Below the pieces are notes generated by a model. That model was not told the DNA's origin. It searched no databases and worked only from the letters and a program-made list of their open reading frames with translations. Of a stretch of DNA of 52,313 bases, positions 1 to 6,541 are shown piece by piece; positions within the stretch are counted from its first letter, which is position 1; each line of letters opens with the position of its first letter. The DNA comes from an uncultured Eubacteriales bacterium. Lineage in GTDB: Bacteria > Bacillota > Clostridia > Christensenellales > Aristaeellaceae. The DNA is taken from assembly GCA_944349855.1 (NCBI GenBank), contig CALVNS010000018.1, positions 1 to 52,313 on the forward strand. The letters are read 5' to 3'. Both the position numbers and the translations under genes were made by a program.

Positions 1-2
1 TG

Positions 3-923
3 CGCAAGGAGAAAAATGTCTTCGAGGAGGAGCTCGCGCGCCAGGGCGGGGACCTGACCTTTCCCTGGCGCAACGTGCGCGACCTGCTCCTCGCGGACGA
101 CCTGACGATCGTCAACCTCGAGTGCGCGCTGACCGACGCGCCCATCGCCGCAGACCGGATGAGCCACTCCTACGTGTTCGCCGCGCCGCCGTCCTATGCC
201 GTCACATTCGTGGGCAGCGGCGTCGAGGCCGTCGCGCTGGAGAACAATCACGTCATGGATCACGGCGAGCAGGGCTATGCGGATACCTGCGCCGCGCTGG
301 ATGGTGTGGGCGTGCTCTACAGCGGGCATCTGGGGCCGTGTGTGTATACGACGGCGTCGGGCGTGCGCGTGGGCATGCTCTCCTATCAGACGTTTGACGG
401 GCGCTATGCGGACATCTACGAGCAGATGCCCGGCGACATTGAGGCGCTGCGCGCGCAGGGTTGCCAGATCGTCGTCGTCAGCTACCACTGGGGCGACGAG
501 AACGAGTACACCCCCAATGCGCGCCAGGTGCCCCTGGGCCGCGCGACGGTCGACGCGGGCGCGGACCTCGTGCTCGGCCATCACAGCCACCGCATCAACC
601 CCATCGAGCTGTACAAGGACAAGTACATCTGCTATTCGCTGGCCAACTTCTCCTTCGCCGGCAACGTCCGCCCGTCGGACCGGGATACGTTCATCTTCCA
701 GCTGCGCCTGCGCGTGCTGCCGGACGGCACGGTCGAAAACGAGGATATGCGCATCGTGCCCTGCTGCGTCAGCTCCGTCGAGGGCTACAGCGACTTCATC
801 CCCACGCCCTACGGCCCTGAGGACGCCGCGCGCGTCGCGCAGCGCCTGGTCGAACTGGGAGATGGGCTCGAATACGCGCTGGACGCCTATCCGCTGGAAT
901 GGGATTGCGGTTTATCCGATTGA
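3..923 (+). CDS. CapA family protein (5'-truncated by window edge)
   Basis: The reading frame is already open at the left edge, so the N-terminus lies outside the window; a GTG at 75 is internal. The visible part matches the PGA_cap/CapA metallophosphatase-like fold: an NLE motif near the start, an NNHxxDxGxxG block, an HWGxE block, a GHHSH motif and a YSLANFSF block, in the order usual for the family. CapA proteins are linked to poly-gamma-glutamate or other capsule polymers, but many Clostridial members have no proven role. No capsule genes adjoin it, so the substrate is unknown. The gene ends just before the promoter of the DUF1858 gene, which overlaps its last codon. Confidence 0.85.
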   Translation, partial: RKEKNVFEEELARQGGDLTFPWRNVRDLLLADDLTIVNLECALTDAPIAADRMSHSYVFAAPPSYAVTFVGSGVEAVALENNHVMDHGEQGYADTCAALDGVGVLYSGHLGPCVYTTASGVRVGMLSYQTFDGRYADIYEQMPGDIEALRAQGCQIVVVSYHWGDENEYTPNARQVPLGRATVDAGADLVLGHHSHRINPIELYKDKYICYSLANFSFAGNVRPSDRDTFIFQLRLRVLPDGTVENEDMRIVPCCVSSVEGYSDFIPTPYGPEDAARVAQRLVELGDGLEYALDAYPLEWDCGLSD

Positions 924-948
924 AAAGCGGGGAAAAATGGTGTATGAT
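920..948 (+). promoter_or_regulatory. Sigma-A-type promoter of the DUF1858 gene
   Basis: TTGAAA (920-925), a 17-base spacer and TATGAT (943-948). The -35 box overlaps the stop codon of the CapA-like gene, so the small downstream gene can be transcribed on its own. Confidence 0.7.
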
Positions 949-1010
949 AGAGAAGGTCCCATGCAGTCTTTTCACGCCCTGTGCGTGAATTTTAGAGGAG
1001 GCGTTTTCCC

Positions 1011-1217
1011 ATGCAGGAGGTTACCAAGGACATGTCCATCGGCGAAGTGCTGCGCATGAACCGCGGCACCGCGCGCATCTTCATGGAGTTTGGCATGCAC
1101 TGCCTGACCTGCCCGCACGCGACGGCCGAGAGCATCGCGGAGGCCGGCGGCGTGCACGGCATCAACGTCGACGAGCTGGTGCACCAGCTCAACGAGTACC
1201 TGGCCGAACAGCAGTAA
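1011..1217 (+). CDS. DUF1858 domain protein (small redox-disulfide type)
   Basis: This 68-residue protein consists of a single DUF1858 domain: a short helical domain starting TKDMSIGEVL and carrying a CLTC pair (residues 30-33), the conserved redox-disulfide motif. The family is found alone or fused to hybrid-cluster and DUF438 proteins in anaerobes; its biochemical role is not established, though the CxxC suggests thiol redox or metal contact. The ATG at 1011 follows GAGGAGG with good spacing. The gene has its own promoter and a strong terminator, so it is monocistronic. Confidence 0.85.
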   Translation: MQEVTKDMSIGEVLRMNRGTARIFMEFGMHCLTCPHATAESIAEAGGVHGINVDELVHQLNEYLAEQQ

Positions 1218-1232
1218 GCCGGGCGCACCCGG

Positions 1233-1271
1233 GCGCAGGACTTCACCGCGCGTGAAGGCTGCGCTCTTTTT
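1233..1271 (+). terminator. Intrinsic terminator after the DUF1858 gene
   Basis: A long stem pairs GCGCAG..CTTCAC with GTGAAG..CTGCGC around a 5-base loop and is followed by TCTTTTT. Confidence 0.8.
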
Positions 1272-1323
1272 GTATCCGCATGCCGCGCGCCAAAACTTTG
1301 CTCCGTCTCCCTGCCGCGACGCG

Positions 1324-1466
1324 TTATCCACAGAAAAGCGGAAACTGGGGACAAATCTGTGGATAACTTTGCACAGCCGATCTTTTGCCAATTGGACGGG
1401 AAACGACGGCATTCGGCGGCATTTGTCCACAATATCCACAGGGAAAACGGCAAAAGCTGTGGATAA
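1324..1466. promoter_or_regulatory. Cluster of five DnaA-box-like 9-mers
   Basis: Three perfect copies of TTATCCACA lie at 1324-1332 (+), 1358-1366 (-) and 1458-1466 (-). Two one-mismatch copies lie head to tail at 1423-1431 (TTGTCCACA) and 1432-1440 (ATATCCACA). All five fall within 143 bases of a non-coding gap of about 385 bases between the DUF1858 terminator and argS, which is noticeably less GC-rich than its surroundings. DnaA, the replication initiator, binds TTATNCACA. There is no dnaA, dnaN, rpmH or gidA here, so this resembles a DnaA-binding cluster away from the origin, or a DnaA-regulated promoter region, more than oriC itself. Function is inferred from the motif only. Confidence 0.75.
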
Positions 1467-1574
1467 CTCTGCGGAAGGTGCGCGCAAACCCGACGGGAAA
1501 GCGGCCGCTTTTTGGGGTGTTTGGGCAAAAATGCCCGCGCCAAAACAGATGCGCGCCAAAGGCGCGGGATCGCC

Positions 1575-1603
1575 TTGCGAAAACGGCGCGCGCATGCTAT
1601 CAT
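1575..1603 (+). promoter_or_regulatory. Promoter of argS
   Basis: TTGCGA (1575-1580), a 17-base spacer and TATCAT (1598-1603) with a TG one base upstream (extended -10). It lies downstream of the DnaA-box cluster and 52 bases before the argS start. Confidence 0.65.
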
Positions 1604-1655
1604 AAGCAGGAGATCATGGAAAGAGCAATACGCGGATAGAGAGGAGCTTCTTTGG

Positions 1656-3365
1656 ATGGATATGAAAATGCGCATCGCGGAGCTGGTGTGCGCGGCGCTC
1701 AAGGATGCGTTTGGCGCGGACGAGCCGGCTGCCCCGGCCGTGGCGGACATGCTGGAGATTCCGCCGGAGCCGGGCCTGGGCGACTATGCGTTTCCGTGCT
1801 TCAAGCTGGCGCGGACGCTGCGCAAGGGCCCGCCGCAGATCGCGGCCGCGCTGGCCGAGCGCATCAGCGCGCCGGAGACGGCGAGCGTGCAGTGCGTGGG
1901 CGGGTATCTGAACTTCTTCCTCAACCGGGAGAACTTCGCGCGCGAGACGCTGGAGGCGGTGCTTGCGCAGTCCGGCCGCTGGGGCGCGTCGGACGTGGGC
2001 GCGGGCAAGACGGTCTGTCTGGACTACAGCTCCATCAACATCGCCAAGCGCTTTCACATTGGGCACCTGTCCACGACGATGATCGGCCATTCGCTGCGGC
2101 GCATCTATGACTTTTCCGGCTACAGGACGGTGAGCATCAACCACCTGGGCGACTGGGGCACGCAGTTTGGCAAGATGGTCTGCGCCTATAAGAAGTGGGG
2201 GCGCAAGGAGGATGTGGAGGCGGGCGGCGTGCAGGCGCTGGTCGACCTGTACGTGCGCTTCCACAAGGAGGCCGAAAAAGACCCCGCGCTGGATGACGAG
2301 GGCCGTGCATGGTTCAAGAAGATCGAGGATGGCGACGAAGAGGCGCTCTCCATCTTCAACTGGTTTAAGGATGTGACGCTCAAGGACACCCAGCGGGTGT
2401 ACGACCTGCTGGGCGTGACGTTCGACTCCTATGCGGGCGAGAGCTTCTATCAGGACAAGATGGAGCCGGTCATCCAGGAGCTGCGCGAGAAGCATCTGCT
2501 CGTGGAGAGCGAGGGCGCGGAGGTCGTGGATCTGTCCGAGGATGGCATGCCGCCGTGCCTCATCCTCAAGAAGGACGGCACCACGCTCTACGCCACCCGC
2601 GACCTGGCGGCCGCCTTCTATCGCAAGCGCACGTACAACTTTGACAAGAGCCTGTACATTGTCGCCTATCAGCAGGATCTGCACTTCCGTCAGCTGTTCA
2701 AGGTCATTGAGAAGATGGGCTATCCGTGGTACAAGGACATGGAGCACGTGTCCTTCGGCATGGTCAGCTACGAAGGCCAGGCGCTGGCCACGCGCAAGGG
2801 CAACATCGTCTACCTGGAGGATCTGCTGCGGCGCGCGGTGGACAAGGCGCGGGAGATCATCGAGGAGAAGTCGCCGAACCTGGAAAACAAGGAGGAGGTC
2901 GCGCGCCAGATCGGCATCGGCGCGGTCATCTACTCCGACCTGCAGAACAGCCGCATCAAGGACATCGACTTCCGCTGGGATCGCGCGCTCAATTTCGACG
3001 GCGAGACCGCGCCCTATGTGCAGTATACGCACACGCGCTGCTGCTCGGTGCTGCGCAAGGCGGGCGAGCTGAGCGCCGCGCCCGACTACGCCGCGCTGTG
3101 CGACGACGAGGCGCAGGCGCTGCTGCGGCTGCTGGCGCGCTTCCCCGAGGCCGTGCAGGAGGCGCGCGAGCGCAACGAGCCGTTCATGGTCACGCGCCAC
3201 ACGACGCAGATTGCGCAGGCGTATAACAAGTTCTACTATGAGCACCGCATCCTGGATGACGATCCCGCGGCCACGGCGGCGCGCGTTGCGCTCACCCGTG
3301 CCGCGCGCGACACGATCAAGACCGGCCTGTATCTGATCGGCATTGAGGCCCCGGAGCAGATGTAA
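1656..3365 (+). CDS. argS: Arginyl-tRNA synthetase
   Basis: This 569-residue class I synthetase charges tRNA-Arg with arginine in the cytosol. The N-terminal Add-1-like domain covers about the first 110 residues. The HIGH signature reads HIGH at 134-137 inside NIAKRFHIGHLS, and the catalytic Rossmann domain contains GDWGTQFG. The KMSKS region is degenerate (ATRKGN), as is common in ArgS. The C-terminal DALR anticodon-binding domain begins around YVQYTHTR. The ATG at 1656 is chosen because GAGAGGAG lies 8-9 bases upstream and the resulting length fits the family; further in-frame ATGs at 1662 and 1668 are less well placed. The frame continues upstream through the promoter and is not coding there. 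Confidence 0.97.
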   Translation: MDMKMRIAELVCAALKDAFGADEPAAPAVADMLEIPPEPGLGDYAFPCFKLARTLRKGPPQIAAALAERISAPETASVQCVGGYLNFFLNRENFARETLEAVLAQSGRWGASDVGAGKTVCLDYSSINIAKRFHIGHLSTTMIGHSLRRIYDFSGYRTVSINHLGDWGTQFGKMVCAYKKWGRKEDVEAGGVQALVDLYVRFHKEAEKDPALDDEGRAWFKKIEDGDEEALSIFNWFKDVTLKDTQRVYDLLGVTFDSYAGESFYQDKMEPVIQELREKHLLVESEGAEVVDLSEDGMPPCLILKKDGTTLYATRDLAAAFYRKRTYNFDKSLYIVAYQQDLHFRQLFKVIEKMGYPWYKDMEHVSFGMVSYEGQALATRKGNIVYLEDLLRRAVDKAREIIEEKSPNLENKEEVARQIGIGAVIYSDLQNSRIKDIDFRWDRALNFDGETAPYVQYTHTRCCSVLRKAGELSAAPDYAALCDDEAQALLRLLARFPEAVQEARERNEPFMVTRHTTQIAQAYNKFYYEHRILDDDPAATAARVALTRAARDTIKTGLYLIGIEAPEQM

Positions 3366-3404
3366 GCGCGCACCAACGACCGAACCGGGAGGGGGACGAA
3401 CACT

Positions 3405-4727
3405 GTGATCGATCAACCGGGCGCCCGCGCGCTGTGCGCGCGCCTGCAATGCATGACCGCGCTGCGCCACGTGCGGCAGGTACCCGCCGTTGCGGCGCTG
3501 GAGCGGCTGGCGCAGGAGGCCGCGCGCGAGCGGGTGGACACGCAGGCGTTTGCGCAGGCGTACTGCGCGGCCTACGGTGCGTGGATGGACTGCGCCGCGC
3601 GCAGGCTTTCCGGCTTTGGACAGGCAGCGCTGGAGGCCGTGCTCTTTGAGGAGAGCGCCTTTGCGTCCCTGTGCGCGGCGCGGGACGAGCGCGAGCTGCC
3701 CTACAGCGTGCTGCGCGCAGGCGCGCGCGACCTGGCGGCGCTGGGCGAGCTGACGCGCCTGGAACCGGCGGACCTGCTTGCGCTGGCCGCGCATGGCGGC
3801 GCCGACCGGGCTGCGTTTGAGTTTCTGCCCGCCTGGGAGCTGGAGACGCCGCGCCCGGACGCAGACCCGCGCCTGAACGGGCTGGAGCTGAGCGCACAGG
3901 GCGTGAGCGCGCTGGCGGCGTTCTTCCGCCGCCACGGCACGGGCCTGTTCGCGCGCTATCCCGGCTGCACGTGGGTCGGGGAGAGCGCGCGATATCCGCT
4001 GGGCCTGCGCGGCATCGACAAGCCCGATCCCATCCGCCTGGAGGACATGGTGCTCTACGAGCAGCAGCGCGGCGCGCTGGTGGAAAACACGCGCCTGCTG
4101 CTGGCGGGACTGCCCGCGGCGAACGTGCTGCTCTATGGCGACAAGGGCACGGGCAAGTCCGCGACGGTCAAGGCGCTGCTCACGACGTTCTTCACGCAGG
4201 GGCTGCGCATCGTCGAGGTGCCGCTGGCCAGCCTGACGCATTTGCCCTCGGTGTTTGCGCTGCTGCGCCGCCAGCCGGGCAAGTTCATCGTCTTCGTGGA
4301 CGATCTGGCCTTTTCCGACAGCTGCCCGGAGTACACGGCGCTCAAGACCGTGCTGGAGGGCGGCCTGGAGGCGCGGCCCGCAAACGTCGTCGTCTATGCG
4401 ACGAGCAACCGGCGCAACATCGTGCGCCAGCGCTTCTCCGAGCGGCAGGACGACGTCAACGAGCGCGACACGCTCGAGGAGAAGTTTTCGCTCTCCGACC
4501 GCTTTGACATCCGCCTCACGTTCGCCGCGCCCAGTCAGGACGAATACCTGCAGATCGTGCGCGCGCTCATGGCCGCGCGCGGCCTGTGCCTGCCCTGGGA
4601 CGATGTGCGCCCTCAGGCCATCGCCTGGACGGTCAGCCACAACGGCTGCTCCCCGCGCGTCGCGCGCCAGTTCGTCGACCAGCTGGGTGCGCACGCGGCC
4701 TCCGACCCATCCCGGCAGAAGAAATAA
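3405..4727 (+). CDS. DUF815 family AAA-type ATPase
   Basis: This 440-residue protein has a variable helical N-terminal half and a C-terminal P-loop ATPase domain of the DUF815 type. The diagnostic stretch runs from DPIRLEDMVLYE (about 208) to Walker A GDKGTGKS (245-252), Walker B VFVDD (296-300), a sensor-like YATSNRRN and an arginine-rich segment ending in LSDRFDIRL. DUF815 proteins are widespread in Firmicutes and resemble AAA+ remodelling ATPases; the substrate is not known. The GTG start at 3405 is preceded by GGGAGGGGG. It follows argS by 39 bases and may be cotranscribed with it. Confidence 0.85.
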   Translation: MIDQPGARALCARLQCMTALRHVRQVPAVAALERLAQEAARERVDTQAFAQAYCAAYGAWMDCAARRLSGFGQAALEAVLFEESAFASLCAARDERELPYSVLRAGARDLAALGELTRLEPADLLALAAHGGADRAAFEFLPAWELETPRPDADPRLNGLELSAQGVSALAAFFRRHGTGLFARYPGCTWVGESARYPLGLRGIDKPDPIRLEDMVLYEQQRGALVENTRLLLAGLPAANVLLYGDKGTGKSATVKALLTTFFTQGLRIVEVPLASLTHLPSVFALLRRQPGKFIVFVDDLAFSDSCPEYTALKTVLEGGLEARPANVVVYATSNRRNIVRQRFSERQDDVNERDTLEEKFSLSDRFDIRLTFAAPSQDEYLQIVRALMAARGLCLPWDDVRPQAIAWTVSHNGCSPRVARQFVDQLGAHAASDPSRQKK

Positions 4728-4758
4728 AAAAAGAAGGGCGGGCTTTTGCCCGCTCTTC
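4725..4758 (-). terminator. Terminator for the DUF1540 gene (probably bidirectional)
   Basis: The hairpin GAAGGGCGGGC / GCCCGCTCTTC spans 4733-4758. On the minus strand it is followed by a T-rich run (complement of 4725-4732), so it ends the leftward gene; it also sits right after the stop codon of the rightward ATPase gene. Confidence 0.75.
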
Positions 4759-4768
4759 CCGCGCATCC

Positions 4769-4939
4769 TCACTTGATGCACTCGTAGTTGCCGCACATGC
4801 TCTCGTCCTTGCAGCCGCTCTGGCAGCCGGCCTTCGCGCGCACGGTGATGCTCTCCAGGCTGCACATGTCCTGCGCGCCGTGGTGCTTGCAGGAGTGCAC
4901 GGAGCAATGGATGCACTGGTTGTGTTTTTCGCTCTGCAT
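4769..4939 (-). CDS. DUF1540 domain protein (cysteine-rich, 56 aa)
   Basis: A 56-residue protein translated from 4939 leftwards, beginning MQSEKHNQCIHC and ending NYECIK. It contains eight cysteines, including CxxC pairs and the CxSxCKDExMCGNYEC ending typical of DUF1540, a presumed metal- or cluster-binding family of anaerobic Firmicutes with no known function. The ATG has an excellent GGAGGAGGG site 8 bases upstream. It is convergent with the DUF815 ATPase gene and ends in a hairpin terminator. A short gene of this size is easily missed by automated annotation. Confidence 0.85.
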   Translation of the reverse strand: MQSEKHNQCIHCSVHSCKHHGAQDMCSLESITVRAKAGCQSGCKDESMCGNYECIK

Positions 4940-5008
4940 AATTCTTCCCTCCTCCTTGTTGCGACCTTAGCATGCCCGCGCACAGGGCGCGCTATGCGCG
5001 AAAAAAGC

Positions 5009-5037
5009 TTGCTTTTGGAGGCGCCATCGCGTATAAT
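5009..5037 (+). promoter_or_regulatory. Promoter of the riboswitch-queT transcript
   Basis: TTGCTT (5009-5014), 17-base spacer and a perfect TATAAT (5032-5037), about 20 bases before the aptamer. Confidence 0.75.
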
Positions 5038-5055
5038 GAGACGGAAAAATTGCAT

Positions 5056-5168
5056 CGGACTGTTCGAAACCATCCAGTCCTTAAACAAAACTAGGGATGT
5101 GCGCGCAGGGCTCTTGCGCGCTGCGGCCATGTGCGCCTGATGGAGGCGTGCGTGGGCGCTTTTCTTTT
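5056..5168 (+). promoter_or_regulatory. PreQ1-I-type riboswitch with terminator-like platform
   Basis: The aptamer is compact: stem GGACTG (5057-5062) with CAGTCC (5075-5080), an apical loop containing TTC and ACC, then the A-rich tail TTAAACAAAACTAGGG (5081-5096). This agrees with the preQ1 class I architecture, in which the tail folds back as a pseudoknot. Downstream, a GC-rich region able to form competing hairpins runs into TTTTCTTTT (5160-5168), which fits transcription attenuation. QueT transporters of queuosine precursors are classic members of this regulon, so ligand binding should lower queT expression. The platform folding was not computed. Confidence 0.8.
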
Positions 5169-5197
5169 GTCGGCCGGTGCGAAGGAGATGTAAGAGA

Positions 5198-5671
5198 ATG
5201 AAGAACCCCAGAACCCTCACCCGCGCGGCCGTCATCGCCGCGCTCTACGCCGCCCTTACGTTGCTGCTTGCGCCCATCAGCTATGGCGCGATGCAGGTGC
5301 GCGTCTCCGAAGGGCTGACGCTGCTGCCCATGCTCTTCCCCGAGGCCGCGCCAGCGCTCTTCGTCGGCTGCCTGCTGGCCAACCTGCTGGGCGGCAGCGC
5401 CCTGCCCGACATCGTGCTGGGCTCGCTGACCACCCTGGTCGCCGCGCTGCTCACGCGCCGCCTGCGCGGCCATCGCCTGCTGGCTGCGCTGCCGCCTGTC
5501 GTGCTCAACGGCCTGGTCGTCGGCGCGCTCGTCCATCTGCTGTACACGCCCGAGATCCCCATGGCGCTGTGCATGCTCTACGTCGCCGTGGGCGAGGCCA
5601 TCGCCTGCTACGTCGTGGGATTTCTGGTGCTGGCCGCCGTCAAGCGCGTGCCCGAGCGCTGGCGCGCGTAA
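5198..5671 (+). CDS. queT: QueT family queuosine-precursor transporter (ECF S component)
   Basis: This 157-residue integral membrane protein has about five hydrophobic segments. Its N-terminal half contains the QueT-like stretch ALTLLLAPISYGAMQVRVSE and LLPMLFPEAAPALFVGCLLANL. QueT is the substrate-binding S component of an energy-coupling-factor transporter that imports preQ1 or related precursors for queuosine tRNA modification; the shared ECF ATPases and T subunit are not in this window. The ATG at 5198 has AAGGAG 10 bases upstream. The preQ1-like leader directly upstream independently supports the assignment. Confidence 0.92.
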   Translation: MKNPRTLTRAAVIAALYAALTLLLAPISYGAMQVRVSEGLTLLPMLFPEAAPALFVGCLLANLLGGSALPDIVLGSLTTLVAALLTRRLRGHRLLAALPPVVLNGLVVGALVHLLYTPEIPMALCMLYVAVGEAIACYVVGFLVLAAVKRVPERWRA

Positions 5672-5684
5672 TGCGAACCTCCTG

Positions 5685-5722
5685 CCGCCTGGTCGGGGAA
5701 TACCCCGATCGGGCGGTTTTTT
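5685..5722 (+). terminator. Intrinsic terminator after queT
   Basis: CCGCC..TCGGGG pairs with CCCCGA..GGCGG around AATA, followed by TTTTTT (5717-5722). Confidence 0.9.
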
Positions 5723-5752
5723 GATCCGCCCCCGCAAGATGCGCGCGGTCAA

Positions 5753-5781
5753 TTGACTTTCCGACAGCGCACGCGTATAAT
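5753..5781 (+). promoter_or_regulatory. Promoter of the efflux operon
   Basis: TTGACT (5753-5758), 17-base spacer, TATAAT (5776-5781). The downstream leader is unusually AT-rich (5782-5815) and could hold the operator of the TetR protein encoded last in the operon; the AAATTTAATTT stretch there is partly symmetric. Confidence 0.8.
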
Positions 5782-5839
5782 AAAAACAAAAATTTAATTT
5801 GTTTTTACGGTTTTACATCTGAAGAAAGAGGTGAAGCGC

Positions 5840-6541
5840 ATGGCCTTCATCGCCTTTGAACGCGTGTGCAAGGACTACCCGACCGCGGGCGAGCCCGTGC
5901 ATGCGGCCAGGGACGTGAGCTTTGAGATCGAGAAGGGCGAGCTGTGCGTGGTGCTGGGGCCCAGCGGCGCGGGCAAGACGACGGTGCTGAACCTGCTGGG
6001 CGGGATGGACCGCGCCACGAGCGGGCGCATCACCGTGGGGGATAAGGACGTCACGGCAATGACTGCCCGCCAGCTGAGCGAATACCGGCGCACGGACGTG
6101 GGGTTTGTGTTTCAATTTTACAACCTGATGCAAAACCTCACGGCGCTGGAGAACGTGGAGCTGGCGCGGCAGGTGTGCAGGAATGCGCTCGATCCGCGCA
6201 AGGTGATGGAGCAGGTGGGCCTGGGCGAGCGGATGAACAACTTTCCCGCGCAGCTGTCGGGCGGCGAGCAGCAGCGCGTGTCGATCGCGCGGGCGCTGTG
6301 CAAGAACCCGGCGCTGCTGCTGTGCGACGAGCCGACGGGCGCGCTGGACTCGAAGACGGGCGTGCAGGTGCTGCGGCTGCTCACGGACATCAGCCGCGAG
6401 CACGGCGCGACGGTCGTGATCATCACGCACAACGCGTCCATCGCGCCGCTGGGCCAGCGCATCATCCGGCTGAAGAACGGCGCGGTCGAGTCGGTCGAGC
6501 GCTGCGCGCATCCGGCCTCGGTGGAGGACATCGCATGGTGA
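5840..6541 (+). CDS. ABC transporter ATP-binding protein (MacB/LolD type)
   Basis: The 233-residue ATPase subunit carries Walker A GPSGAGKT (40-47), a Q-loop in FVFQFYNL, the signature LSGGEQQR (139-146), Walker B with DEPTGALD and an H-loop in IITHN. The LxxGEYRR-like region and DEPTGALD are characteristic of the MacB/LolD/FtsE branch that powers FtsX-type permeases. It should energise the permease encoded next. The ATG at 5840 is preferred to the in-frame GTG at 5831, because AAGAGGTG then falls at the proper distance. Its TGA overlaps the permease start (ATGGTGA), indicating translational coupling. Confidence 0.95.
   Translation: MAFIAFERVCKDYPTAGEPVHAARDVSFEIEKGELCVVLGPSGAGKTTVLNLLGGMDRATSGRITVGDKDVTAMTARQLSEYRRTDVGFVFQFYNLMQNLTALENVELARQVCRNALDPRKVMEQVGLGERMNNFPAQLSGGEQQRVSIARALCKNPALLLCDEPTGALDSKTGVQVLRLLTDISREHGATVVIITHNASIAPLGQRIIRLKNGAVESVERCAHPASVEDIAW

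Noticed and set aside
1324-1466. Interpretation of the DnaA-box cluster as the chromosomal origin
   Set aside because: No dnaA, dnaN, rpmH, recF or gidA nearby and no clear AT-rich unwinding element; kept only as a DnaA-binding cluster.
1252-1605. Open frames across the gap before argS
   Set aside because: They run through the DnaA-box cluster and the argS promoter, have no ribosome site and no recognisable domain.
1614-4973. Leftward open frame (1119 codons) opposite argS and the DUF815 gene
   Set aside because: Same GC-driven artefact; it even covers two genes on the other strand.
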